The position numbers were made by a program, and so were the translations under genes. Of a stretch of DNA of 64,000 bases, positions 52,567 to 62,621 are shown piece by piece; position 1 is the first letter of the stretch, and every line of letters begins with the position of its first letter. The stretch covers positions 2,666,001-2,730,000 of the forward strand of contig NZ_CP085725.1 of NCBI RefSeq assembly GCF_036840915.1. Reading direction: 5' to 3'. Under the pieces are notes generated by a model. It had not been told where the DNA came from and searched no databases. It worked only from the letters and a program-made list of their open reading frames with translations. Origin of the DNA: Flavobacterium hankyongi (GTDB taxonomy: Bacteria; Bacteroidota; Bacteroidia; Flavobacteriales; Flavobacteriaceae).

Positions 52567-54624
52567 ATGTCACAAATTGTGAAGTTGAAATTTTTATTTT
52601 ATAAAATTTTAGTCATTGTATTGCTTTCATCCTGTAATTCAAAAAATGATAATCAGGAAGAAAGCAATTTGGCAGTTGTAGAAATAGATGGTTTATTGAG
52701 TAATGCAAATGATTATTCCAAAACTAAGGAGGAAAGATATAAGTTAACTCAAAAAGTTCACAAGATTTTAGATAATTATCCAAATTCCCAGAAAGGAAGA
52801 GAATATTTTTTTAAACTGGCTGGCAGATACTATAATATAGAAAAGTATGAGGATTATCATGAAGTTTCAAAAGATGTTTATAAAATGTCTCTTGCTGCAC
52901 AAGATAGTACAAACATTGCGAGAGGATTAAATTATATTGGAGATTATTTTTACGAAAAATTTATTACCGATAGTGCTTACTACTATTATAGCAAGTCTGA
53001 GAAGGTTTACGATAAAATTAGAAACAGTGAAGGCTCTAATACTGTCAAGTTTGCAAAAGCAAGAATTTTGTTTTTTGAGAAAGATTTTGCAGGAAGTGAA
53101 ACTGTTGTTGTAGAAATTTTAAAGTCTGCTATACAAGAAAAAAACTATAGATTAGTGTACGAGTGTTACTTAACTTTAGGTAACATTTTAGAAGGAGTAA
53201 GTAATTTTTCAGAGTCTGAGAAATATTACAATAAGGCTTTTAAAACAACTGACTTTTTGAAAGAAGAACTCCAATATCAACTTTTAAGAGCTCAAATTTA
53301 TAACTACTTAGGAATTTTATATACTAAAAAAGGAGAGTATCAATTAGCAATAAAGTATTTACAACAAGCATTACAATTTACGGATTTTAAAATATCTGAA
53401 CCAATATTATATTCTAATTTATTGAACAACTTAGGATATGCCATGGTGAAATCTTCAAGTGTTAAAGCTGAAAAATTCCTTTTAAAAGCTTATAAGATAA
53501 GAGATAGTTTAGATTATGGTCCAGGTATAGTAACAAGTAAAATGAGTATTTCAGAATATAATTTATTAAAAAAAGATACTTTACTTGCGATTGAAAACTC
53601 TAATTTTTCAAGAGAAAAAGCGCATAAATTAAAATTGTTTGATGATGAACTGAAAGCGATTGGTTTACTTTCCAAAATTGATAAAAAAAATAAAGTTCAA
53701 CACATGGAACGCTATGTGGCTTTAACAGATAGTTTACATAATCAAGAAAGAATTACTAGAAATAAATTTGCGAGAATAGAATTTGAAACTGATGAAATAA
53801 TAACAGAAAAAAATGTTATTGAAGAAGAAAAAGACGAGATTTCTAAGCAAAGATGGACCATATTAGGCCTAAGTTTGATTGCATTTTTATTTGGTTTCAT
53901 GATTTATACAAATAGATTACAAAGCGCAAAAAATAGGGAGTTATTGCTTGAACAAGAGCAACAAAAGGCAAATGAAGAAATTTATCAATTAATGTTGGAT
54001 CAAAACAACAGGATTGATGAAGGAAGGCAAGCAGAGAAAAAAAGAATTGCGCAAGAATTACATGATGGAATAATGAGTAAATTAACAAGTACAAGGTTAA
54101 ATTTATTTATTTTGTCAAAAAAGAATGATGAAGAAACTATTAAAAAATGCATAACTCATATTGATGGAATTCAAGAAATTGAAAAAGAAATTAGAGCTAT
54201 TTCACATGATTTAAATAGAGACATATTTGCAGCAAAAGATAGTTTTAAAGCAATTATTCAAGCTCTTTTCGAAAATCAAAAAAGTATATCAGATGCTAAC
54301 TATTCCGTCGAAATCGATGATTCTATTTCATGGGAAAATATAGATAGTCCAACCAAAATGCATTTGTATAGAATTTTCCAAGAATCACTTCAAAACATTT
54401 ACAAATATGCAAAAGCTAAAAATGTTTTGGCAGTAATTAATAAAGTCGATAATCAAATTAATATTGAAATAAAAGATGACGGACAAGGATTTGATGTAAA
54501 AAAATCTAAAGAAGGAATAGGATTAAAAAACATGAATGCTCGAATAGCATCAATCAACGGAACAATTAATTTTGAATCTGAGAAAGGAAAAGGAACTAAA
54601 ATTAAAATAAATATACCCGCCTAA
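52567..54624 (+). CDS. Lipoprotein-type sensor histidine kinase with TPR region
   Basis: A 685-aa kinase. A lipoprotein signal (LVIVLLSSCNSK) opens it, then TPR-like helices (about 60-375) on the periplasmic side, one membrane segment (about 430-448), a cytoplasmic coiled coil, a HisKA_3 domain with His499 in AQELHDGIMSKL, and a HATPase_c domain with IFQESLQNIYKYAKA (N box) and DDGQGFDV at 637 (G box). It should sense an envelope signal through the TPR region and phosphorylate the response regulator encoded 11 nt downstream. This NarL-type architecture is common in Flavobacteriia; the ligand is unknown. Confidence 0.92.
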   Translation: MSQIVKLKFLFYKILVIVLLSSCNSKNDNQEESNLAVVEIDGLLSNANDYSKTKEERYKLTQKVHKILDNYPNSQKGREYFFKLAGRYYNIEKYEDYHEVSKDVYKMSLAAQDSTNIARGLNYIGDYFYEKFITDSAYYYYSKSEKVYDKIRNSEGSNTVKFAKARILFFEKDFAGSETVVVEILKSAIQEKNYRLVYECYLTLGNILEGVSNFSESEKYYNKAFKTTDFLKEELQYQLLRAQIYNYLGILYTKKGEYQLAIKYLQQALQFTDFKISEPILYSNLLNNLGYAMVKSSSVKAEKFLLKAYKIRDSLDYGPGIVTSKMSISEYNLLKKDTLLAIENSNFSREKAHKLKLFDDELKAIGLLSKIDKKNKVQHMERYVALTDSLHNQERITRNKFARIEFETDEIITEKNVIEEEKDEISKQRWTILGLSLIAFLFGFMIYTNRLQSAKNRELLLEQEQQKANEEIYQLMLDQNNRIDEGRQAEKKRIAQELHDGIMSKLTSTRLNLFILSKKNDEETIKKCITHIDGIQEIEKEIRAISHDLNRDIFAAKDSFKAIIQALFENQKSISDANYSVEIDDSISWENIDSPTKMHLYRIFQESLQNIYKYAKAKNVLAVINKVDNQINIEIKDDGQGFDVKKSKEGIGLKNMNARIASINGTINFESEKGKGTKIKINIPA

Positions 54625-54635
54625 ATAATTATAAA

Positions 54636-55304
54636 GTGTCAGAAAAAATAAAAATTTTAATGATTGATGATCACCCTTCAATGATTGAAGGGTATAAGAT
54701 TATACTTTCATATAATGATCTCGGATATGAAATAGAAACCACATCCGCATTTAATTGTAAAGATGCATATGATATAATAACAAATCCAAGCAAAAAAGAT
54801 TATTTTGATATTGTTTTTTTAGATTACAGTCTACCGTCATACGAAGAAAAAAATATCGTTAACGGAGAAGATTTAGCCTTGTTAGTTAAGAAATATAGTC
54901 CTTCAACAAAAATTGTGATATTAACATCACACATTGAAACACTTATATTATATAACATTATAAAAAAAGTCGATCCAAATGGATTATTGGTAAAAAGTGA
55001 TTTTACGGCAGAAGAACTCTTAAAAGCTTTTGAGGCAATTATTAACAATGAGATTTATAATAGTGCAACGGTAAAAGCAAGTTTAAAAGAATTGCTTTCT
55101 AAAGATAATTATTTAGACGATTTTAATCGTCAAATGTTAACATTGTTATCGCAAGGTATTAAGACGAAAAATTTGCCACAACACATGAATTTATCCATGA
55201 GTTCTATAGAAAAAAGGAAGGTTCAAATAAAGCTTTATCTAGGAATTGAAAAAGGAACTGATGAAGATGTTATTCGAGAAGCTAAAAAGCGAGGTTTGAT
55301 TTGA
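54636..55304 (+). CDS. NarL-type response regulator
   Basis: A 222-aa regulator starting at GTG 54636 (translated MSEKIKILMIDDHPSM). The receiver domain has the acidic pair DD at 10-11, Asp63 in VFLDYSLP as the phosphorylation site, and Lys in LLVKSD. The C-terminal 60 residues form a LuxR-like helix-turn-helix, divergent in its last helices (MNLSMSSIEKRKVQIKLYLG). It pairs with the kinase ahead of it, 11 nt apart. It may bind the inverted repeat at 52149-52163 to control its own operon; that is inference. A terminator follows 14 nt after its stop. Confidence 0.9.
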   Translation: MSEKIKILMIDDHPSMIEGYKIILSYNDLGYEIETTSAFNCKDAYDIITNPSKKDYFDIVFLDYSLPSYEEKNIVNGEDLALLVKKYSPSTKIVILTSHIETLILYNIIKKVDPNGLLVKSDFTAEELLKAFEAIINNEIYNSATVKASLKELLSKDNYLDDFNRQMLTLLSQGIKTKNLPQHMNLSMSSIEKRKVQIKLYLGIEKGTDEDVIREAKKRGLI

Positions 55305-55318
55305 ATTTTATAATTAAC

Positions 55319-55347
55319 AAAAAGTACGGAGAATCCGTACTTTTTTT
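55319..55347 (+). terminator. Terminator of the two-component operon
   Basis: A stem AAAAAGTACGGA/TCCGTACTTTTT with a 3-nt loop and a T run to 55347. The arms contain TACGG and CCGTA (55325-55339), as in the upstream operator candidate. Confidence 0.85.
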
Positions 55348-55393
55348 GCTTTACATCAAACTATTTTTGTTTGCTAAAGTCTCTTATCTGCCT

Positions 55394-55705
55394 ATGAAAA
55401 ATTTTTTACCTAATTCCTTTACCTATTTCAAATTAGACTTGCTGTTAACAACATTAGGATTATCAATTTTTTTTATGTTGATCATTAACCTAATAATCAC
55501 CTTTTTTTCTATTCAAGATTTAATTAAGTATACTGATTTAGACGAGTTTTCATTAGCAGTAAAAGATGGTTACTATTATGTAAATAACTATAAAATAGAA
55601 GCTCCATTTATATTTAATATTTTTGGGATAGTTTTTCTCTGGATTATTATGATATGGCATACTTTAAAAACAGTTAATAAAACAATAGCTACTTTTTTAA
55701 TATGA
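55394..55705 (+). CDS. Small membrane protein of unknown function
   Basis: A 103-aa protein from ATG 55394; the frame is open upstream to 55301 but that stretch overlaps the terminator. Two hydrophobic segments (LTTLGLSIFFMLIINLIITF near 24-43, and FNIFGIVFLWIIMIW near 75-90) flank a polar loop. No family is recognised. It follows the response regulator by about 90 nt and is in the same direction, but the terminator between them argues against co-transcription. The reality of this gene is not certain. Confidence 0.45.
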   Translation: MKNFLPNSFTYFKLDLLLTTLGLSIFFMLIINLIITFFSIQDLIKYTDLDEFSLAVKDGYYYVNNYKIEAPFIFNIFGIVFLWIIMIWHTLKTVNKTIATFLI

Positions 55706-55735
55706 TAGAATTTATAATTTTTATTGTACAGACTA

Positions 55736-56872
55736 TTAGTTGTCATATTTCATTTTTCTTAAAACTCTTAGGGCTTCTTTAAAACTTTCGTAGACTTGAG
55801 GATAAGGTTTTAGATAATTTTTAGAGTCAATTAATCTTTGTTTGGCATTTTCAAATCCGTTTAAGTAGCATACCATAAACGACGAAGGTAATTGTTGTAA
55901 ATCTTTGAGTTCTCTATCATTTAATTCCATGCCTTTCTCCATTTTGGCAATTAAAGCTTTATTTGAGTTATAAATATGATGCAACATTTTTTTATTGTAT
56001 TGAGGAGGTACAAATAGCATCTCATTTTCGATTTTATAATAGCCATTATCAAAGAAAGTTATGATGACTTTTTCTAATGGATAATAACTGGTTTTGTCAT
56101 TTAAACCCAATGGAATATATTCCGTAATAATAAAATCACTATCATTATATTCTATGGTTACTTCATCTTGAGCCGAATAAAAAAGCTTTATTTGTTCGTT
56201 GACTAATTCAATGTCAACCCTAGATAAATAAGTAATATCGCGAACCTTTTTTTTATTTCCAGCCCAACAAACCACAAAAAGTTCTTTAAATACTTTGTGC
56301 TTTGTATCCATATCCTTATGACGAACATTTATAAAATCTAAAACACCATCAAGGGTATGAGCAATACTGTTTCTGGAATTGTTTTCAATGCTTATAACCG
56401 CTTCAATATTTTGTTTTGAAAAAGGAATTTTATCCTCAGTTGGGATGGTATTGCTGCCAACCCTAATAAAAGTACTATTGGCTAAAATGGTGTGAATCCC
56501 TTTTTTAAAGTAAGCCGTTTTATGATTTGGTTTAATAGTTACCAATCCTACAACCTTATCTTTAGGTAGATTTGGAAATGGAATGTTTTCATATTGAATT
56601 TTAGGAGGATTTTCTAAAAAAGCATTTACTAGGTTTTGTATTCTGCTATCATCAAAAAAATCATCACCAACAATCTCGTTGGTTTCATCTTCAACCCCTA
56701 CAACGATATAAGAATTATTGTTAGGATTAGAATTAGAAAGGGCACAAATATGTTTTAAAAATTTTCCTTTCCCTTCTCTGCTATGCAGGTTAAGTTGGCG
56801 TTTTTTATCATAAAAACTATTCTCGTCGTTATGGGCAAGTAGGTTTTTAATAAGCAGACGTTTGTTAATCAT
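55736..56872 (-). CDS. AlbA_2 (Schlafen-like) domain protein
   Basis: A 378-aa cytoplasmic protein. Residues 25-150 match the AlbA_2 domain, also called divergent AAA-4: a charged opening (KKRQLNLHSREGKGKFLKHI), ALSNSNPNNNSYIVVGVED, and TIKPNHKTAYFKKG. The rest (150-378) is not assigned; its last part is helical and could be a dimer or DNA-contact region. Such proteins are variously linked to transcription, tRNA handling and phage defence. No defence neighbours are visible here, so no role is claimed. It is monocistronic. Confidence 0.85.
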   Translation of the reverse strand: MINKRLLIKNLLAHNDENSFYDKKRQLNLHSREGKGKFLKHICALSNSNPNNNSYIVVGVEDETNEIVGDDFFDDSRIQNLVNAFLENPPKIQYENIPFPNLPKDKVVGLVTIKPNHKTAYFKKGIHTILANSTFIRVGSNTIPTEDKIPFSKQNIEAVISIENNSRNSIAHTLDGVLDFINVRHKDMDTKHKVFKELFVVCWAGNKKKVRDITYLSRVDIELVNEQIKLFYSAQDEVTIEYNDSDFIITEYIPLGLNDKTSYYPLEKVIITFFDNGYYKIENEMLFVPPQYNKKMLHHIYNSNKALIAKMEKGMELNDRELKDLQQLPSSFMVCYLNGFENAKQRLIDSKNYLKPYPQVYESFKEALRVLRKMKYDN

Positions 56873-56979
56873 TTAGAGCAGGATTTGAACACTAAATTAC
56901 ATTTTTTGACGTTAATAAACCATTAATTTTTAATCCCAAAACTATAAAAATGGATTAAATAAAACAGATAAGTTTTTAT

Positions 56980-57849
56980 CTATGGAACCTTTGTTCCCAT
57001 GCTTTCAGTCCAAATTCTAAACCAATCTTCTAAATCCATTTTTAGATTAATGGCCTTCATGGCATTTTTTATTCTTTCAGGATTTGTGGTGCCTATAACC
57101 GGTAATATCCCTGATGGATGTTGTAAAATCCATGATAATAAAATTACATCTTCATCTGTATTATATTTTTTAGAAAGATCTTTTAGTAAAGTTTTTAATC
57201 TTTGAGTTTGGTCGTTCTCTTCTTTAAAAATACTTCCTAACGGATTCCAACACATAGGGGCTATATCATGAATTTGCATAAAATCTAAACTTCCGTCAGT
57301 CATTGCTTCATGGTGTGTAGCAGAAAACTGGATTTGATTATAATCAACCTTAATTTTTCGCTGAATTAATTGAGTTTGAGAATTGGTAAAATTTGATAAC
57401 CCAAAGCTTTTTATTTTTCCTTGTGTTTTTAGTTTTTCAATAGCATTTGCAATTTCATCAACAATCATTAAAGGGCTGGGTCTGTGTAAAAGAAGTACGT
57501 CTAGATAATCAGTTTGAAGGTTTTTTAATGAATTTTCTACACTCCAAATGATATATTCTTCCGAATAATCATAGTGTTTAATATCATAATTCCTATTTTC
57601 AGAAATATATTTAATCCCACATTTCGAAATTAATTGAATCGCAGAACGATCTATTTTACTTTCTGAAAAAGCCTTTCCAAAATCTTCTTCAGTGGTATGT
57701 CCGCCATAAATATCTGCATGATCAAAAGTCGAAATTTGTTCTTGCAGACAAGTTTCCATTAATGAAATAATTCCTTTAATGTCAAGATTTTTGCCCCATT
57801 TTCCCCAAGTCATGGTGCCGGCAATAATAGGCGATAAATTTGGTTTCAA
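56980..57849 (-). CDS. Aldo/keto reductase
   Basis: A 289-aa NADPH-dependent reductase of the AKR superfamily. The tetrad is seen as Asp in STFDHADIYGG, Tyr in that same IYGG, Lys in QLISKCGIKY and His in DVLLLHRPSPLM. The later GLSNFTN and LPVIGTTNPERI give the cofactor-binding loop. It is close to the YdhF type (oxidoreductases with an N-terminal AGTMTWGKWG). The substrate is unknown. It is a single-gene unit, about 100 nt before the AlbA_2 gene on the same strand. Confidence 0.92.
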   Translation of the reverse strand: MKPNLSPIIAGTMTWGKWGKNLDIKGIISLMETCLQEQISTFDHADIYGGHTTEEDFGKAFSESKIDRSAIQLISKCGIKYISENRNYDIKHYDYSEEYIIWSVENSLKNLQTDYLDVLLLHRPSPLMIVDEIANAIEKLKTQGKIKSFGLSNFTNSQTQLIQRKIKVDYNQIQFSATHHEAMTDGSLDFMQIHDIAPMCWNPLGSIFKEENDQTQRLKTLLKDLSKKYNTDEDVILLSWILQHPSGILPVIGTTNPERIKNAMKAINLKMDLEDWFRIWTESMGTKVP

Positions 57850-58021
57850 ACTGATTTGAATTAGTAGTTCTTAAAATTTGTCAAATATAATCCTAAACAA
57901 AGCTTAAAAATAACCTATTTCTTTAACATTTAACTGATTATTAACAGCATCAATCTAATTTAATTTTCAATTTGCATCGTATTAATTGAAATGTTAATTT
58001 CACGCCTTAAAAAATACAACA

Positions 58022-59026
58022 ATGGAAGAAAATACAACGACTTTAGATATTAGAGCCATTAATGAAAAGATTGAACGCGAAAGTGCTTTTATTGATCTTC
58101 TTACTATGGAGATGAATAAAGTAATTGTGGGTCAAAAACATATGATTGAACGTTTGCTTATTGGGCTTTTGGGTCAGGGTCATATTTTACTTGAAGGAGT
58201 TCCAGGATTAGCAAAAACTTTAGCTATCAATACATTGTCACATGCGGTTCATGGTAGTTTTAGTCGTATTCAGTTCACACCAGATTTATTACCTGCTGAT
58301 GTCGTGGGTACGATGATTTATAATATTAAGCAAAACGAATTCACTATAAAAAAAGGACCAATCTTTGCAAATTTCGTTCTTGCAGATGAGATTAACCGTG
58401 CTCCCGCAAAGGTACAATCTGCACTTTTAGAGGCGATGCAAGAAAAACAAGTAACAATTGGTGATACTACCTTTAAGTTAGAAAAACCTTTCTTAGTATT
58501 AGCAACACAAAATCCTGTAGAACAAGAAGGAACATATCCATTGCCAGAAGCTCAGGTAGACCGTTTTATGCTTAAAACTGTTATCGATTATCCTAAAATG
58601 GAAGACGAACGTTTGGTAATTCGTCAAAATTTAAATGGAGGTTTCGAAAAAGTAAATCCAGTAGTTTCAATCGATCAAATTTTACGTGCTCAGCAAGCTG
58701 TCCGCGAAGTATACATGGATGAAAAAATTGAGAAATATATTTTAGACATAATTTTTGCTACTCGTTATCCAGAAAAATATAAGTTGGATTCATTAAAGCC
58801 TTTAATTAGTTTTGGGGCATCACCACGTGGAAGCATTAACTTGGCAAATGCTGCAAAATGTTATGCTTTTATAAAGCGTCGCGGGTATGTAATTCCTGAA
58901 GATGTACGTGCTGTTGTACATGATGTATTACGTCACCGTATTGGAATTACTTACGAAGCAGAAGCTGAAAATATTACTTCTGTTGAAATCATTAATAAGA
59001 TTGTAAACGAAATTGAAGTGCCTTAA
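58022..59026 (+). CDS. MoxR-type AAA+ ATPase
   Basis: A 334-aa ATPase of the MoxR/RavA family (AAA_3). Walker A is GVPGLAKT (near residue 60), Walker B is VLADEINRAPAKVQ, sensor 1 is LATQNPVEQEGTYPLPEAQ, and the C-terminal lid has ISFGASPRGSINLANAAK. MoxR ATPases act as chaperones that load metal or protein partners, and they stand next to DUF58 and VWA-domain genes as here. It is the first gene of the Bat locus. Confidence 0.95.
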   Translation: MEENTTTLDIRAINEKIERESAFIDLLTMEMNKVIVGQKHMIERLLIGLLGQGHILLEGVPGLAKTLAINTLSHAVHGSFSRIQFTPDLLPADVVGTMIYNIKQNEFTIKKGPIFANFVLADEINRAPAKVQSALLEAMQEKQVTIGDTTFKLEKPFLVLATQNPVEQEGTYPLPEAQVDRFMLKTVIDYPKMEDERLVIRQNLNGGFEKVNPVVSIDQILRAQQAVREVYMDEKIEKYILDIIFATRYPEKYKLDSLKPLISFGASPRGSINLANAAKCYAFIKRRGYVIPEDVRAVVHDVLRHRIGITYEAEAENITSVEIINKIVNEIEVP

Positions 59027-59030
59027 TTCA

Positions 59031-59103
59031 GTTTTTAGCAATTAGCCTTTAGCAGTCAGCATAATTCTGATTACTAATGGTTAATGGCTAATGACTAATA
59101 GCA
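59031..59103. repeat. Word-like AT-rich spacer between moxR and DUF58 genes
   Basis: Variants of TTAGCAATTAGCC in one orientation (59035-59060) are followed by variants of GGCTAATGACTAATAGC on the other side (59078-59103), giving an imperfect inverted repeat. It is noncoding and lies inside the operon. Confidence 0.55.
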
Positions 59104-59109
59104 AAAAAA

Positions 59110-59976
59110 ATGGATACCAAGGAATTACTTAAAAAAGTTCGAAAAATTGAGATAAAAACCCGAAGATTGAGTGATCATATCTTTTCGGGAGAGTATCATA
59201 CGTCTTTTAAAGGACGAGGGATGACTTTTTCAGAAGTTCGTCAGTATCAGTTTGGGGACGATGTGCGTGCTATCGACTGGAATGTTACAGCACGTTATAA
59301 CGAACCTTATGTAAAAGTTTTTGAGGAAGAAAGAGAGCTTACCATGATGCTTATGGTAGACATTTCTGGTTCGGAAAGCTTTGGTACCAAAAACCAATTA
59401 AAAAGTGAGATCGTTACTGAAATTGCAGCAACATTAGCATTCTCTGCAACTCAAAATAATGATAAAATAGGGCTGATTCTATTCTCAGATCAAATAGAAC
59501 TATATATTCCTCCTAAAAAAGGAAAATCTCATGTGTTGCGAATTATTCGCGAATTAATCGAGTTTTCACCAAAAAGTAATAAAACCAATATTTCACAAGC
59601 ATTACAGTTCTTATCGGCAACTCAGAAAAAGAAAGCTATCGTGTTTATGATTTCCGATTTTATTGCTGATGATGATTATGAGAAAACTTTGAAAATTGCT
59701 AGTAAAAAACACGACATCACAGGTGTTCGAGTGCATGATATTCGTGAAGAGAAGATGATCAATGTAGGACTGGTTGCTATGCAAGATGCTGAGTCAGGTG
59801 CAACACAATGGATAAATACAGGTTCAAAAAGTGTTCGTTTACAATATGAGAAGTATTACAATGACAAGGTTACCTATTTTAAAGAAATCTTTTCAAAATG
59901 TGGCTCTGGTACCGTAAATACTAGAGTGGATGAAAGCTATGTAATGAAACTTTTAGGATATTTTAAATCGAGATAG
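59110..59976 (+). CDS. DUF58 (VWA-like) protein of the Bat locus
   Basis: A 288-aa protein with the DUF58 signature: SGEYHTSFKGRGMTFSEVR, QYQFGDDVRAIDWNVTARY and the VWA-like metal site in MLMVDISGSESFG. DUF58 proteins follow MoxR in these operons and are thought to work as adaptors for it. Residues 75-250 form the VWA-like fold. It is 6 nt before the next gene, so co-translation is likely. Confidence 0.92.
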   Translation: MDTKELLKKVRKIEIKTRRLSDHIFSGEYHTSFKGRGMTFSEVRQYQFGDDVRAIDWNVTARYNEPYVKVFEEERELTMMLMVDISGSESFGTKNQLKSEIVTEIAATLAFSATQNNDKIGLILFSDQIELYIPPKKGKSHVLRIIRELIEFSPKSNKTNISQALQFLSATQKKKAIVFMISDFIADDDYEKTLKIASKKHDITGVRVHDIREEKMINVGLVAMQDAESGATQWINTGSKSVRLQYEKYYNDKVTYFKEIFSKCGSGTVNTRVDESYVMKLLGYFKSR

Positions 59977-59982
59977 GGTTTT

Positions 59983-61608
59983 ATGATGATGATTAAAAAA
60001 TATTGTTTTTTATTATTCTTATTGGTTCAATCGGTTGTTTTTGCACAATCATTGGAGACTAAAATCGATACTACAAAAAATAAAATTGGAGCTCAATTTA
60101 CGTTGACTTTAAAGGTAAAAACAAAACCAAGTACTTTGGTTACTTTCCCACGCGGAAATAACTTTGGAGCACTTGAAGTTATCGAATCTTATCCTATCGA
60201 TACAGTAAAAAGTGATGCTAATTACGAGCTAATTAAAAAATACGGTCTAACACAATTTGACTCAGGTAAGTATGTTATACCAAGACTTCCCGTATTATTT
60301 GATAAAAAACCAATATTCTCAGACAGTATTAAGGTTGAGGTTTTCAACGTAAAAGTAGATACGCTTAAACAAAAAATGTATGACATCAAACCAATTATAG
60401 CTGTTGAAAAGCCTTTTGGTAATTGGTGGAAATACCTTTTGGTAGTTATACTTTTATGCGGATTAGGATATTTGGGATATTATCTTTGGAAGAAAAACAG
60501 AAAACCAAAACAAAAAGAAATTGTATACAATTCACCTATTGAAAAAGCAACAAGTTTATTACAACTTTTAGAGAAGAAGGAATTATTAGAAAAAGGAGAA
60601 GTAAAAGAATATTATTCGGAATTAACGGATATTGCTCGTGATTATATCGAAGAAGCTATTGAAATTCCAGCAAAAGAAAGTACTACTTCAGAACTTATAG
60701 TAGCGCTCCGCGCAGCATCTAACAAAAAGAAAATGAAACTTTCAAGAGAAACTCTCGAAGGTTTAGAAAAAGTATTAAAACAAGCCGATTTGGTAAAATT
60801 TGCCAAATCAAAACCACTAGATTTCGAAATTGCTGATGATAGAAAAAAGATAGAAACAACAATCTTAACACTTGATAAAGCTATTCCAGTAATTGTTGAT
60901 GAAAATAGCTTAAAGTGGCAAAAGGAACAACAAGAATTTCTTAAGAAACAAAAAAGAAAGTCACAACTTGTTAATTTGGCTGGAATAACTGGATTTATGC
61001 TATTGTTTGCATTAACATTTGTTATTATTACTAAAGGTTTTGATTATGTAAAAGGAGGTTTTTCAGGATATTCTACTAAGCAATTAGTAAATCAAGATTG
61101 GATAAAATCTGAATATGGAAATCCTTCGGTTGTTATAGAAACACCTGAAGTTTTAAAACGTTTAGATACTAAAAAGGCTGTGCCAAAAGATGCAATGGCG
61201 CTAATAAAAGACATGCAAATGTTTGGCTTTGGTAGTATTTTAGACCACTTTACAATTGTGGTTTCAACAACTCAGTTTAAAAATAAGCCACAAGAAGGTG
61301 ATGAAAGTAAACAAACAGGACTTGATTTAGGCCAAGCTTTAAATGGAACAATCGAAACCATGGAAGCACAGGGCTGTCAAAACATGATTGTAAAGCAAGA
61401 AGAATTTAGTACAGAACAAGGTATAAAAGGAATAAAAGGATACGGAACAATGACTGCCAACGGAGAAAAAATGTATTACCAAATACTTTTATTCAGTCAG
61501 GCAGGAGGGTTGCAACAAATTATGATTGCTCATAAAGAAGGTGATGAAAACGCACAGAAAATTAGTGAACGAATGTTAAACTCTGTTGAACTTAAATTAG
61601 CAAACTAA
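59983..61608 (+). CDS. BatD-like membrane protein of the Bat locus
   Basis: A 541-aa protein with a signal peptide (LLFLLVQSVVFAQ) and a beta-rich periplasmic domain (20-125). A membrane segment (WWKYLLVVILLCGLGYLGYYL, near 145) is followed by a cytoplasmic helical region and a second membrane segment (LAGITGFMLLFALTFVII near 328). The last 190 residues are mixed alpha/beta. This plan resembles BatD-type proteins. Three successive ATG codons make the exact start uncertain. The stop shares one base with the batA start. Confidence 0.75.
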   Translation: MMMIKKYCFLLFLLVQSVVFAQSLETKIDTTKNKIGAQFTLTLKVKTKPSTLVTFPRGNNFGALEVIESYPIDTVKSDANYELIKKYGLTQFDSGKYVIPRLPVLFDKKPIFSDSIKVEVFNVKVDTLKQKMYDIKPIIAVEKPFGNWWKYLLVVILLCGLGYLGYYLWKKNRKPKQKEIVYNSPIEKATSLLQLLEKKELLEKGEVKEYYSELTDIARDYIEEAIEIPAKESTTSELIVALRAASNKKKMKLSRETLEGLEKVLKQADLVKFAKSKPLDFEIADDRKKIETTILTLDKAIPVIVDENSLKWQKEQQEFLKKQKRKSQLVNLAGITGFMLLFALTFVIITKGFDYVKGGFSGYSTKQLVNQDWIKSEYGNPSVVIETPEVLKRLDTKKAVPKDAMALIKDMQMFGFGSILDHFTIVVSTTQFKNKPQEGDESKQTGLDLGQALNGTIETMEAQGCQNMIVKQEEFSTEQGIKGIKGYGTMTANGEKMYYQILLFSQAGGLQQIMIAHKEGDENAQKISERMLNSVELKLAN

Positions 61609-62609
61609 TGACCAATGTAACTTTTCTAAATCCAGAGTTTTTTTGGTTGTTTTTGCTACTGCCATTAATAATTGTTTGGTATTTCTTTAAAAGAAAAGAA
61701 GAAAAACCAACTTTAAAAATAAGTTCATTACAAGGTTTTAAAGGAACTACATCAATACTTCCTAAATTAAAACCTATGTTGTTTGTTTTACGATTGATTG
61801 CATTAAGTTCTTTGATAATTGCCTTGGCAAGACCACGAAGTGTTGATGTGAGCAATAAAAACAACAGTACAAACGGTATTGATATTGTAATTGCTTCTGA
61901 CGTTTCCGGAAGTATGTTGGCAAAAGATTTAAAGCCAAATAGAATGGAGGCTTTAAAACGTGTAGCTGCTGACTTTGTTGAAGAAAGAGTAAACGACCGA
62001 ATTGGTATTGTGGTTTATGCGGCAGAAGCTTACACGAAAACACCAGTAACAAGTGACAAAGCGGTTGTGTTGCAAGCTATAAACGATATAAAATACGATA
62101 ATGTTTTACAAGATGGTACTGGAATAGGTATGGGATTAGCAACAGCGGTTAATCGATTAAAAGAAAGTAAAGCAAAAAGTAAAGTGGTTATTTTAATGAC
62201 CGATGGAGTGAATAATGCAGGATTTTTAGAACCCATAATGGCCTCTGAAATTGCTGCCGATTTAGGAATAAAAGTATACACTATCGGAATCGGAACAAAC
62301 GGGAATGCACTTTTTCCTTATGCTTATGCTCCTAATGGTGGATTTTTATTTAAAATGATGCCAGTGCAAATTGATGAAAAGTTGATGAAACAAATTGCAC
62401 AAAAAACAGGAGGGAAGTATTTTAGGGCTCAAGATAATACAGGTTTAGAAAATATTTATAAAGAGATAAATAAGTTAGAAACAACTAAAGTCGAAGAGTT
62501 AAAGTATGTTAATTATGACGAAAAATTCAGACCATTTGTGTGGTTGGCAGGCTTGTTGTTGTTAATTGAAATAGTATTAAGAAATACAATTTTTAGAAGT
62601 TTTATATAA
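61608..62609 (+). CDS. batA: BatA: VWA-domain membrane protein
   Basis: A 333-aa protein with two N-terminal membrane segments (FWLFLLLPLIIVWYFF, and MLFVLRLIALSSLIIALA), a VWA domain (about 85-290) and a C-terminal membrane anchor. The metal-binding site is complete: IASDVSGSM (DxSxS), the conserved Thr in DGTGIGMG, and the Asp in LMTDGVNN. BatA and BatB are paired VWA proteins of the Bacteroides aerotolerance operon, proposed to act in oxidative or envelope stress. Its ATG overlaps the stop of the gene before it (TAATG). Confidence 0.92.
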   Translation: MTNVTFLNPEFFWLFLLLPLIIVWYFFKRKEEKPTLKISSLQGFKGTTSILPKLKPMLFVLRLIALSSLIIALARPRSVDVSNKNNSTNGIDIVIASDVSGSMLAKDLKPNRMEALKRVAADFVEERVNDRIGIVVYAAEAYTKTPVTSDKAVVLQAINDIKYDNVLQDGTGIGMGLATAVNRLKESKAKSKVVILMTDGVNNAGFLEPIMASEIAADLGIKVYTIGIGTNGNALFPYAYAPNGGFLFKMMPVQIDEKLMKQIAQKTGGKYFRAQDNTGLENIYKEINKLETTKVEELKYVNYDEKFRPFVWLAGLLLLIEIVLRNTIFRSFI

Positions 62610-62621
62610 TTGAAAAATTAG

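Noticed and set aside
55301..55393. Longer start (TTG) of the small membrane protein
   Set aside because: It would begin inside the response regulator's stop region and run through the terminator hairpin.
55736..56872. Defence-island assignment for the AlbA_2 protein
   Set aside because: The neighbours are a two-component system and an aldo/keto reductase; no nuclease, methylase or other defence gene is near.
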